A DNA stretch of 64,000 bases from contig OY979730.1 of NCBI GenBank assembly GCA_963855995.1, positions 9,587,300 through 9,651,299 of the forward strand. The letters are read 5' to 3'. The notes beneath the pieces were generated by a model. That model was not told the origin of the DNA and did no database searches. It saw only the letters and a list, made by a program, of their open reading frames with translations. This document shows, piece after piece, positions 1-14,700 of this stretch (positions are counted from its first letter, which is position 1; each line of letters starts with the position of its first letter). Source of the DNA: Muricea muricata. Its lineage: Eukaryota > Cnidaria > Anthozoa > Malacalcyonacea > Plexauridae. The translations under genes and the position numbers were made by a program.

Positions 1-1917
<1,917 letters not shown>

Positions 1918-4080
1918 ACGTATATTTTATAGCGCGATAGTGTGTGTACATATAAATATTATAAGTAGGCATGTGTAAAGTTTTCATGTTACTGATAATC
2001 GCCATTTCTACTTTTCCCATACAGATTGATATTTATCCATAAGTTTTAAACCCGAGGGACATTTTACTCTGAAAAAAAAAAAAAAGGATTTTTGGATTTC
2101 GGAATTTCTGACCTCTTTTACGCGTGAAACCGAAACCTTTTAGTATTGGATTTATGTCGTTGTTTACACAGGCGCCGAAGAATCCGATAAAAAATAGTTT
2201 CGGTTTCGAGTGGTATTCGAGGACTTTGAACTGGAAAAGAACGTTCAATTATTTTAGATCCGGAAATACGCGATCCTAGATCATTCGACATGTAAACAGT
2301 TGCTTGTGGTGTGCAAATACAGGTTTTTTGCGCATATTCATACTACTTGACTGGCTAAATTTATAAATCACACGCAATTCAGCAACCTTTTATGACTTAA
2401 TTCAATTCTAAAACAGCATTTAAAATTATCCAGTAAAACGTGCTTCTTTCCTTAGATATTCAGTGGTCGATCGTTCATTAGACACGACATCGCATAATAT
2501 GTTCGACATCGCAAATAGGAAAATAAGCAGTTTTGCTTTCATGTATGGTTATGTGGGTGACATCTATGATACAAAGGTCTCGCATGGCACAGCAATTTTC
2601 AACAACTCGTTAAGCTGTGCGAAACGATGAAAATTTGAAAATCTAACATTGTGCAACTGAAGCAAGTTAAAAATTGGCAGTGATCAATAAAATTTCTTTT
2701 CATACAGGCACAATATGCCGAAAATTTTCGCCCTAAGCTATTGCAATATCACAAAATGTAATTCAGAAAATCGAGTATATCATATGGTTTGATTCGTGAA
2801 AACAATTGAAAACTAACTATTTAAAATGTGTTTTAACTAGTGAAAATATTATTTTAAAACACTCGATTCTTGGAATTGCATTTGCTTTCCTGTTGCACCA
2901 TCTCTATTTATAGAACATTTATTTTTGTCGTCGATCAAAGGTAAACATTCTTATCTGAAGACATGTCTTCATTTACAGTTCTTGTTCAAACGTCGCATCC
3001 GAATACACGAATCCAATTATTTCCACTAATTTAGTGTAAATGCGGTCTCGGAAATCCATGACGAAATTCAAAAGATCCTAGACTTTCCCAAATTATTGAA
3101 ATTTTTCTTTTTTTGTATCGACTTTTATGAGTTTTTTAAAGCAAAATTTTTGGAGTGAAATGCCCCTATATCATCAAGAGGCACCCTGAAATCGCAAATC
3201 TGAGCCTAGCGTGGGCAAGTCGAAGAATTAGGTTCATATACATTCATATTAACATGCCAAGGCAGTACTCTACTTCATGACAAGACACTGATGATAGTGA
3301 CGAGCCTGGGTATTTATATATATTTTCAAAGGAAGAACCGGTGGCAATTATTTCAAAACATTCAAGTGGATAGTTTATCAAAAATTTTGCATCAGGGGGA
3401 ACATACTGTGGATATTTCTGTCCGCAATTGTATATGGCAATTTTTTTATAAATAAATAAATGTTTTGAATTTTAAGCGAGATAATCTCCTTATAAGTGAT
3501 TCGTGTTTTCAACAGACTTTTTGCAAGTTGATTGTCAAGATTTGTTATCCACAGGCTTGCTACACGTTTTTTTAAATAGGTTGTCACAATTCTGCGAATG
3601 ACAGTAAGGCTGGTTGCAACTTGATGAAATTGACAAGTTTGTTACAGACAGAGCGGTAAAATTGACAGCTTGTTCATTATTCTTTCCCGGTGAAATAAGG
3701 TTGAGATAAGTTGACTAAAGTCCAAGCCGAAGCCTTCTTTCGCCAGCCCCGAGCCTTATTTTGCGAGCATTAGTTGATGTATTTTTTCGCGCTTTCTCAC
3801 ATACGTTTGTGCAACAGATTTTGATACTAAGTAAGCATGAAATGCAAGATCGATTCGAAGCTGGATGTACCCGAAAGCTGAGGGTTTGGGTTGGTAAAGG
3901 CTCGCAAAGGTCACTGGTAGAGGCTCGGGATATCAGGTAATTGGGACATGTCTCGCTGCATCTTTGATGCTGAGCTCATAACAATAAGATAAACTGTACT
4001 AAACCACTGATCTAAAGAACAAGGCACAGCCACATAACCATAATTCAAAATCAGGCTCGCCAATTAAGGCTGGGGCTGGC
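1918..4080. other. Intergenic, no gene seen
   Basis: AT-rich DNA downstream of the first kinase gene. Both strands have only short open frames without recognisable domains. A poor array of ACTTGTTGCAACAAG-like words lies at about 3488-3720. Confidence 0.5.
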
Positions 4081-4108
4081 ATTTTAGCAACCGGCTCGGT
4101 GAGGAGAG

Positions 4109-4765
4109 GTGGTTTCTCAGAACGGTCATGGCTTTATAGGATACCCTAAAGGTCATGGCTTTATAGGATACCCTAAAGGTCGAAATGTCGAGAGAGCACT
4201 GGGACCGAGTTGCCCCTGTGTTTTGTGTATCCCCATGGTCATGGCTAAAGGGGATGGGCGAGAGGTAGGTTTTCAAGATGGCGGCTATTTTTCAAGATTC
4301 TTAAAACGAGAACGAATCAACAACCAGACATTTATAGCATCCCTAATTTGTGGTTAGGGTTAAGGTAAGCTTTAGGAATGCTATAAATGTCTGGTTGTTG
4401 ATTCGTTCTCGTTTCAAGAGTCTTGAAAAACAGCCGCCACCTTGAAAACCTACTTCTCCTTTATCCCCTTTAGCCATGACTGTATCCCCATACATATAAT
4501 AACTATCAATATCGAGTCATTCTTGGGTTGTCACATTTGTCACTCACTGGCACTGTATCTACTTCACCAAATTTAGCTAAAGAGGAAGCGCGTAGCGCGA
4601 CGATCATTACTCGCCCTTCGGGCTCGCGGTTTAGCTAAATTTGGCGAAGTAGATACAGTCCCAGTGAGTGAGAAATACACAAAACACAGGGCAACTCGGT
4701 CCCAGTGCTCGACATTTCGACCTTTAGAGTGTCCTATAAAGCCATGACCAGACCGCAAATAAGAT
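4109..4765. repeat. Nested foldback element
   Basis: Outer arms at about 4119-4222 and 4673-4755 are inverted copies of each other (both contain the GGACCGAGTTGCCC core and the CTTTATAGGA word). Inside are two further hairpins: 4238-4481 (see separate entry) and 4540-4668, whose arms both carry ATTTAGCTAAA and the AAGTAGATACAG word. A 27-base unit starting GGTCATGGCTTTATAGG is directly repeated in the left arm (4123-4173). No transposase frame is present. Confidence 0.7.
4238..4481. repeat. Foldback MITE family 1, copy 1
   Basis: Arms of roughly 110 bases start with GAGAGGTAGGTTTTCAAGAT and return inverted as TTGAAAACCTACTTC; internal words TTAAAACGAGAACGAATC and GACATTTATAGC are also mirrored. 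Further copies of the same element are at 51851-52095 and 62297-62495, so it is a dispersed family. Confidence 0.75.
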
Positions 4766-4790
4766 ATCTGTGACCAGACAGAAAGCACGG

Positions 4791-5788
4791 GGACGCTATT
4801 AAGAATAGCCCATACTTACGTTAGTCAATTATTTATATGCTTACATAGTCATATTCCCCGCTCCCCTCGTACAATGATGTTGCAAGAAGTATCGCAATAG
4901 TCGCCATAATGATTTCAATTTTTATCAACATTGTTGTGGGGGGAGGGGGGAGGGCGGTTTTGCAAGGATATGTGAATAGTTTTCAAAAATTTTGGGGTTT
5001 TTCACGTGTGTCCCAACAAATTTGTCTATGATTGTAGCCAAGGCACAGCAGGGAAGTTTGCTAAAGCGATGACACTGCTAACAGGACGAAGACAGTGTGC
5101 ACCACCTAAGCTTCACATTTTCCTGTTGTAAGACCGTTGGGCACAGCTAAAAGGGCGAACCAAATGGGTAACAAGCCTGCTGAGTTTGCAATTAATTTCG
5201 TTGCAATTTGGGAAGAAGCAATGCCAAAACATGCTGTTGATAAGTAGTGAGACAGTTTACTCCGCAGGCGTCAGAGTTGCAAAGAAGCCGCGGGTATGCG
5301 GGTATTATCCGTGAGGAGGGTTTGAAAAATGAGCAAGGTTTCATGTCAGCACGTACTACATAATGTATCATAAACACTAACATTACAAAAAAATTAAAAA
5401 ATGATAATCTATTCCAGAAATCGTTCCTTCTTTCACAAAAAAATAGTGATTCATTCTCAAGATTTATTCTGATCTTCAGTTTGGAAAGCCCAATTTTACA
5501 ACATTTTGAGGAAGATTTGCAAACTTTGAAAATTTTGCCCGGAGGAAGGTTCAAGGCTTTTTGCAACTCTGCAGCCCGTGTGGCAAATTGTGAGACAGTG
5601 CTAAAGGTGCAAAGATTGCGCATAAGAATGCTGTACTACTGAAAACATCACATCAGATATAATTAGAAAATATATAAACCTCTACACCATAATATTTGAA
5701 AATTAATATTATAGTTTCTACTCTAAAACTACATAGATGTGTTAACTTCTGTATCTTCCACTTGTTCTTGTGATTCTTCCCCACATTG
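4791..5788. other. Intergenic, 3' flank of the Niban-type gene
   Basis: No supportable coding region. A G-tract lies at about 4938-4954. A 143-codon frame on the minus strand (5192-5623) has no recognisable domain and lacks codon-like composition. Confidence 0.45.
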
Positions 5789-8700
5789 TCAGTTTTCTTC
5801 TGTGTTTCCGTTTTCTTTTAATGTCTCTTCGTTTCTGTCTTCCTGTTTTTCTTCGGTATTTTGCTCGCAATTTTCTATTTCCTCCTCGCCGTTTGTCTGA
5901 ACTTCCTTCCCTTCTTCGCTACTTTCTTCTGTTTCATTTTCTTTTATTTCCTTTTCCTCCGTTTCCACTTCCTGGCCATTTTCTTCCACTTTTTTGTCTT
6001 CCGTTTGATTCACACTATCTGGTTCTTCTTTCTTTTCCTCCCCATTTTCTTCTTTTGGTGTTTCCATCTCGCCGTTTTGTTTTCCACTTTTCTCACATTC
6101 TTTAGTCTTTTCCTTCTTTTGTGGCTTAGGAATGCCGACAGCTAAGGATGAAAATACTTACAATGCTTTTTATTTGTGAATAGCTTTACTGGACATACTT
6201 TAGTATTTTTGCCAGTAAAAAACTAAAAATTGAGGTTTCAAAAAATTTCACACATGGAAGAGAAAATCAATACAAGAATTAAAGAAAATTACTTGACCAG
6301 AAGCTAGATGTTAATTTCTAAGTAAGCAAAGTGAAGCCTCAACTCTCATCAACTGTCATACAACTCTTGTTCTCGTTTGACCAAGACACGAGAGTTGAGA
6401 AAACTCTCATCAACTCTAACTTGTCAACTCTTATGCAACTCTCGCTCTTGTTTAACCAGGAGAGTTTAGTAGACTCGTGCAAATTCTCGTTTGGCAAGTC
6501 TCATTACACCTTATGCAATTATTGTTCTCGATTAACCAGGACATCGAAGTTGAAAAACTCTCGCATAAACTCGTATATACATAATTTCGCTTTTCTCAAA
6601 TCTCATCAACTCTCATGCAACTCTTGTTCTCGTTTAGCCGCAGCAACAGTGTTGAAGAGATTCAGGAGCAAAAGCTGTCGACTTTCACCTCTCGTTTATC
6701 ATGAGTTCTCATTAACATGGTCTTCATTTCAGTTGGAATTTGCGTAACACTCACCTCGCCTGATCAGTTCTCTAACACATTCTTCAATGTATAGTTCATA
6801 TCTCTCTTGAATGCTCACAAGTTGATTTAACGGTTCAGGTATCGCGCTCTGCGCGATCTTACGGATCTGGAAAGAAAAAGCTCATCGAATCCTGTTGCTA
6901 TTGAAATGTCGATTCTAAAACTCATTTCATTATTAAAACACAAAGAAAATCATTACCATATCGTTCAAAGTGTTTACGAAACGAAATTTTCTCCTATGAT
7001 TTGTCGACTACATAATGACTTTTCGAAAAGCTTCATTTATTTAAAAAGTAGTTAAAATAATATGCATAAATTGCAAGGCCTGGTTGTTAATCATACACAG
7101 TAGATACATGTAAGTGTAGTTCTAGTCATTTTACATTCCTACATGTTACGAAATAGTCAATCAAATAGACATCCACTTCCAATAAACATAAATATCTCGA
7201 CAAGGAAGAGAGCAACAAAAATTCTACCAATGAAGTTACGTTGTCATTTTAACTGATCTTTGCAATGCAATCAACAGAATGTTCGACAAAATTCCATTTC
7301 ATAAACACTTTAAGTCTTGTCTCAATGCTTTGAGTCCTACATACATCTTTTGTGAGCGGATCAATTTTCTTTGAGACGCAGTCCACGATGTGCGTTGTTG
7401 TTAATTCAAAACTCACGTCTTGGGGAGTTGCTTTGGAATCATGGTCGTATTTCTAGAGAAAAATGATCATTTGTCAAGAAACGAATTTCAGTACCTTTAA
7501 TTTGGGTTGCTTTCTATTGTAACAATGGATCACTAAAAGACATTCTTTTCAAAAAAAACTAATGCTGACATACAAACTTTGTTTTATCTAACCTCGATTA
7601 CTTCATCTTTAACTTTTTCCATCTTTTCTGAAGCTTTACTGTTATCTTTTAAAATATCGCTGTCTTTAGTTTGTTTGTCAAATGTTTGTTCAAACGTATA
7701 AAATGCTGCGTCAGCAATCTATGAAACAAGAACACATTTCTTAATTAAATATCAACGGTCAAGCAAGACATAGACTTGACTCTAGTACAGACATAGACTT
7801 GACTGTAGTGAAGACATTGACTTGACTCTAGTGAAGACATTCACTTGACTCTAGTGAAGACATTCACTTGACTCTAGTGAAGACATTCACTTGACTCTAG
7901 TGAAGACATTGACTTGACTCTAGTGAAGACATTTACCTTTTTTAACATATCATGAGACTGGTACACAAAATTATAGCTTCCTCTCTGCCCAAATGTTTTC
8001 TCGTATTTGGTTATGATCGCTATTGCTTCTTGTTCAATATTATAAACTTTATACCAACGATCCCAGGTTGTCAATCCTTGAGCTACACGGTCAAATGCCT
8101 TGTAATGCTAAAACATTAGGAATTAGTTAGCATACTCAAGCAACGATAAGACGACACAATGTTGCCCTCTCTGGGAGATATTTCCAAGTTATTCACTGAA
8201 ATGATATTTTACCTTTTTGATAACCCCAGCAACGTCCTTGTCTTCCTTCGCATCTTTTACCAAACGTTCCATGAGTCGAACCACACATTCTTTACGCATT
8301 TCTGTGGAAGATCTGACCGTCTGAAATTGAAAACATGCCTATCATTAGGGGAACAAAATATGAACTTTTCCATTTTGGATTAAGACCATATTTGAACACT
8401 GAAAGCTCTACACGTAAAAATCTCACAAGTGGTAGCAAGTCTGTTAACAAGCCGTCGACAAAATTTGTTCACCTGTTTGTATCAAGGTGTTAACCAATTA
8501 GAACGAGTTGTTGCGACTTGTTTTAAGCTTGATGGGAATGTTAGACTTATTAGGTTGTTCTAAAATCTCTGTTACAGACCTGTTGTGACAACAGCACTAG
8601 CGTTATGCTTTTTTACCCGTGTAAAATGAAAATGCAGATATACCAACTCTGCGCGGAAGATATTTTTCTTAATGTCTCGATAGGCTATCCCAATAGTTGT

Positions 8701-11700
8701 CAGAGCGCTGACAAGCCAGAATTCCCCAGGCAATCACTGGCTTGCTGCTTTTCATCAAATTGCGACAAATCTGTTAAAATCAAGCTTGTTGCAACTTGTC
8801 ATTTGCTGACTTGTTACAACAACTTGTTGAAACAACTTGTAGCAAGCCTTTGAATAACAAGTTTTGACAGTCAACTTGCTGTCACGAGCGAGCCCATTCT
8901 GACATAGGCTTGTTGGTAACAACTACATGGCAACTCGCAGTTTGTTGACTGAGCGATTGGATATTAAATTTTACCAAGTGACTTGAACACCACAAATCAT
9001 AAAGTGACAGTAGTTACCATTTCTTTAAGATCATCGTACAATTTCTTCATGTCTTCGTTCGCTTCCTCAAAGACTTTGTGCACGATCGACTCCACCTTGT
9101 CTATAGAGGTCAATTTTGAATAACACGATGAAACTGGTTCTTCGGTATTGGATTCGTTCTACTATGCCGGCCAGCTGCGCGCCCCTTCCAGAAATTTCAC
9201 ATGACAATTTCACAAATCACATGTAAAATTCACGTGATTGCATGTTGGAATTCGTGTGACAACATGTGAAATTTATGTGATCACATTTGAAGCGTATGTG
9301 ATTGCATGTGAAATTCATGCAACAACATGTGAAATTTATGTGATCACATGTGAAGCGTATGTGATTGCCTGTGAAATTCATGCAACAACATGTGAAATTT
9401 ATGTGATCACATGTGAAGCGTATGTGATTGCCTGTGAAATTAATGCGAGAACATGTGAAATTTATGTGATTACATGTAAAACGTATGTGATTGCATGTGA
9501 AATTCATGTATCACATCACATTGAAACTTATGTGACTAGGAACATTGAGTTAAATGAAGTCAAAAACAGTGTATACATATAAACAGGGACTTCAGGCTAT
9601 GTTTAGATGCATACAAAAGGACATAAATATACAATTATCTATTTTCAGCTACAACCACAAAACTGTGGCCCTACCAGCCAATTGTTCTACAATCTTCTTC
9701 TGAACATCAACAATGTCATCTTTCTTTTCGTTAAATATCTTCTCCAGAGGCGCTTTCATCTTATCCGTTGTCTCGACTAAGGTTTTGTAAGCGGGGACAA
9801 CCAATGCCAACACCATTGAGTCCAACACTTTCATTACCTGTTTTAGTGGTGAAATTTGAATAGGTTAGTCTTTTATTAATTTGCGGGAAAAATTGAGTAT
9901 TACAAAATACATAACGTTAATTGTCAATACAAGCGTGTGCTCCCATAGCTCTGTCTTGACGATAACAAGTCTGCTGAAAGTTGGCTGTTAAGAATTTTTA
10001 TTTTCAAGCTTAATGCAAGTTGTTTCAAAAACTTCTAGTAAGTCTGTAAATACTAAGTTCCATTAAGTCTGTTTTTCACAGACTTGATGCAACTTCATGA
10101 AGCCGAGAGGCTTGATGTAACTTTATGACTACTTTGCATCAAGCCGATAAAATCAACAACTTACATTAAGCCTGTGGCAGTTCTGACTAGTGTGACGGTA
10201 GTGGATTAATATGACATTCGTCCAGTTCTATATTACCTGGCCTCGTATTTTCTTTCTTATGGTGAAGTTTCCAGTTAAACCACTGTACACATCTGATAAA
10301 ATGCGACAATTTATGATCTCCACAAGTGTCTCGCTCAGTACCTGACAGCATAATTTTTATGTATTAAGCTCTGCACAGTCAATACAACCATTTGCAAGCT
10401 ACCGTTAACCGTGCATTCAAAACAACGTTTTAAAAAGTTATGAAGAGCATGTTAGTCAGTTGAAACTTATTAGTTTCAGCTGTCAAACTTGTAAGTTTTG
10501 AACGCGTAACTTGTTGTTTTGTGCGCGTAACTTGAAGTTTTGGCGCCGTAACTTGTAGTTTTGATGCCATAACTTGTAGTTTTGACGTCGTAACTTGTCG
10601 TAACTTCAAAACTTGCAGTTTTGATGTCGTAACTTGTCGTAACTTCAAAACTACAAGTTACGGCATCAAAACTACAAGTTATGGCATCAAAACTACAAGT
10701 TATGGCATCAAAACTACAAGTTATGGCATCAAAACTACAAGTTACTGCACCAAAACGTCAAGTTACGCGCACAAAACTACAAGTTACGCGTTCAAAACTT
10801 ACAAGTTTGACAGCTGAAACTAATAAGTTTCAACTGACTAACATGCTCTTCATAACTTTTTAAAACGTTGTTTTGAATGCACGGTTAACGGTAGGTTGCA
10901 AATGGTTGTATATCTATCATGAACTCTTATTCGAACTGTAATGAACTTTCGACATTATCAACTCTCCTCATTAACCTTTAACAACTCTCGTCAACTCTCC
11001 TCAACTCTCCTCATTAGCATCCATCAACTCTCGTCAACTCCCAAAATCAATTCTCATTAACTCTCTTTATCAACTCTCATCACCTCCCTTTGTCCACTCT
11101 CGTCAACTCTCTTTTTCAACTCTTATCAACTCTCTTTATCAACCCTCAACTCACTTTATCGACTCTCGTTAACTTCTTTTCTCGACTCTCATCCACTCTC
11201 TTCATCAACTCTCATCAACTTCCAATGTCAACTCTCCTTTGTCAGCTCTTATCAACCTTATTAACTTCCAATATCAACTCTCTGTAATCATGCACTCTTT
11301 TCAACTCATTATTGCTCTGCAAACTCTCATCAACAGCAGCTCTAATCAACTCTTGTTTAACACCTTTCATAAACCCTATATATCTCACTCTCAACTCACT
11401 TGCTCCTCAGTTCCACCGGTCGGGTTAATTCTTCTGTACCAGTTTGATTCATAACATGCTCGACGATATGCAGCCTTAAATGCCTCTTGTGCTACTGGAT
11501 CCTCGTTCGTGAATCCTGCAGCAAAAAAAGTTTGTCTCGTTTTTGTAACTGTCCTTACCCAGAACAATTTGCTATCCTATGCTCAAAAATTTATCTGTTT
11601 GCTCTGAAATTCACGAGTAGGATGGATTATGGGACTACAAAGTCTACACAGCAAAAAATGAACAACCTGTTCTGGCCTGATGAAAACAGCATTGAGCAAT

Positions 11701-14700
11701 GTTTTGTCATATTGTTCAACATTGTTGCACCTGATTGCAGGCTAGGTCAGGCTCAACAACTTGTTCAGTATTGTTGACAACATTGAACAATGTTTGCAGA
11801 AAAACATTGTTCAATGCTGTTTTCATCTAGCCAGAACAGGTTGTTCATTTTTGGCTGTGTACAACGTCCGTTACCTTTCGTTCTTCGACAACATGTCCTG
11901 AACATTTCGGCCCATTCCTTTTTCTCATCTTCATCTACAGCCGTGATGAAATAATTTCGTCTCCTCTCGTGGAACAACGCAAGGGTATGCGCCGGAAACT
12001 TTTCGGGCAAAGGCAAGCTTTCTTCATCAATTCCTAACTTCTTTGCTAAGGCTTTGAGCTGTTCGATTTTAGCATTGTCAGCACTCTCAGCAACTTCGTA
12101 ACCAGCCAAGTGGATAACGCCTTTCGGCTTTGAATTTTTATGAAACGCCTGTGAAAGGAGACACAAATTACGGTAATTGAAAAACTTTGTGCAACTCTAG
12201 TCAGTTCTAAGACTAGCTCACAACTTCATACATTTCTACGTCTTGGTCAAAACCTGATCCAGTCCTGAAACCTTCTGATCAAAATTACTTTTCCAATTCT
12301 TACTAACCTCTTCAGTTTCGTAATAAGCTACAGAAAAATCTGGATTCACAACAAAGTACCGGTGTTTCCAATTTTTAACGATTGCCCCTTTTTTCGTCAG
12401 CGCTCCCATCTTGAGAGGTTCTGTGCACTTGACAGGCTGTAACAGTTAAAAGTTTGTTATAGGCAATGGAGGATTTAGATGAATAACTTGTTATCCACAC
12501 TCCACAACTTTGTTATTAGTTGTATGTTTCAAAAAGTTGTTGAAAGTCAGCAAATGACAAGTTGCAACAAGCCTGACTTGTTGCAACTGAATGCAATTGA
12601 AGAGTTTGTTGCAACTTGTTGATAAGTCGTAACAAGCCGGTAAAATTTAAAATTTGCAACAAGTCTGCGGCAATTAAAATGTCAACAAACTTGTTGCAAG
12701 TTGATTAACTGTTAAAATTTGTTTTCCGCTTGCTGCAAGTTGTTTCGACAAGTTGTTACAAGTCTGCAAGTGACAACTTGCAACAAGCCTGATTTTAGCG
12801 AACTTTTTACGACATGACGAAATCGACAAGTTTGTTACAACTAAAATGACAATTTTTAACAAGTCAGTTACGTTTTTGATTGTGTAGTCACCGATTTAGT
12901 TTCGTCATGAATCTCTCACAAAACCAACTTTTATTTTTGGCGTTTTTACCTCTCTATACATGAGTTTTTTATCCGTCTCGGGCTCACCATAAGCCTCCTT
13001 ATCAATTTGTTTCATTTTCATCTTTGTAAACTCCACGCCATATGCTTGGACATATTGCACGTTGAATGTTGCAATGAACTCCTTCGCAATTTCTGTAATG
13101 ATATATTGGCGACAAAAGTTACGATTGTCTTGAGTGAAAAAACTCCTAAAACTGCGGAAAGTTTTATTTTTGAAATGATCAGGATTTCTCCGTTACGTAA
13201 AAATGGTTTCTTCACATGCGATGGACAATCGTTTTACAACACGTCTGTATCAGAATTGTTGGGACAACCTTGTAACAAGTCTGATTTTCATGTCAAGCTT
13301 GTTTAAAGTTGTTTCATGGTTTTGAAGTTTGCCAATAATTGGTTTGCTTTGCAAGTTGCATCCACTGATATGTATCAAAGCTGGATAGTGCATCTATTGT
13401 TGGGTTTGAAGCCGGAAGTACGTCATATTTTTAGACTTACAGCTATGTTGGATGGCCTCACTTAAGCAGCATTGCTATAAATTTCTATTACAGAATGTAT
13501 AGTTTTCATTTTGAAATTTAAAATATAAGTTTTAAGGCAAAAACTTTTGAAGAAATCAGTTTTCTAACAGAAACTACATCGATTCATTCCTCGAGTGGGG
13601 CCATTCAACATGGCCGCCGAGCTCAAAATATGACGTGTTTCCGGCTTCAATTTTATTTGGGTTTTGTATGACGATACACTATCCAGTCTTAGTACATAGC
13701 AATGGTTGCATCAAAGACTGTGAAAAACGCTTGCCATGTTGCTATATTTGCACGTTTAAGGGTGTTTACACGAAAAACTAATTCAATTCATTGAAAACAA
13801 TGTTTACAATGAATAATGAAAGCCTTGTACAGCTTTCTTGTATAATGCTTCGTTCTTAATTGAGTTCAAGGGCCAAAACATGCGAGCTGTCGGCTATCTT
13901 GGATTATGAAGACATGCATGCTACGTCACAATTTAAGGCTATTTTAATATTGACAATCAGTTATAAGAGCAAACCTTGTTCCTGTTGATAGTTTTGAAAC
14001 TTCCACAAAATATCAAGTGAATTCAGGCAAAGATTTTGAAAGAAACATTTTTAAGTTCATAAGTACAACAAAGTGTTTGGATACCGCCACAAAGTACTCT
14101 GCTTTGCAGACTGTCTACCACTCCCCCCCCCCCCGCGGTGATCTCTCTCTTCCACTTCGGGGGGGGGAAGGAGGGCGGCTTTTCAAGAAACCACTTTACT
14201 CCCCCCTGCAGCAGACACGTGACATGTTGTTATTTTTGTGGTATCTCCAACAAAACGTCATTACCATTCGAGATGCTTTTAACACTTCCGATTTCTCGAG
14301 ATCATCATGTGCCTCGAGACAAAGAAAACGATATCGTTAAGGCAAACTTAAGTTATTATTGACGTTGTGTTGAATTTTAAGAGAGCCAAATCATCTTAAT
14401 TGGAAAATTTATTATCTAAATGATTGAAAATTTGAATTGCAACCGAAGTAGCCGATTGCGAAATGCCACCAAGGTGTTGTCAAAACAATGTAGGGATGAA
14501 AGCGGCAAGCTTACACACCGAAATGCTTCTTCGACAATGCTAGTACGACTTCCTGTACCACGTTAAATAATGTTAGTTGTCGCATTTGTAATCCTAAAAT
14601 AAGCTATTAAATTGCCAGATCAATTAATACAAGCATGCGAGCATAAAAATTGTCCACTAATAGTAAGACAAACATGCAATATGAAACAATTTACGAGGTT

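Noticed and set aside
5192-5623. 143-codon minus-strand frame downstream of the Niban gene
   Set aside because: No domain, no splice signals in keeping, composition like flanking DNA.
5770-6145. Phe/Leu-rich plus-strand frames
   Set aside because: Antisense shadow of the Glu-rich tail of the Niban-type protein.
7771-7932. CRISPR-like array of 23-base repeats
   Set aside because: The units abut without unique spacers and lie in a eukaryotic intron; it is a tandem repeat.
9217-9582. Cys-rich repetitive frames on both strands
   Set aside because: Product of a 21/63-base minisatellite inside a Niban intron.
11680-11720. CTGATGA as a possible hammerhead core
   Set aside because: No stem II or GAAA at the right distance.
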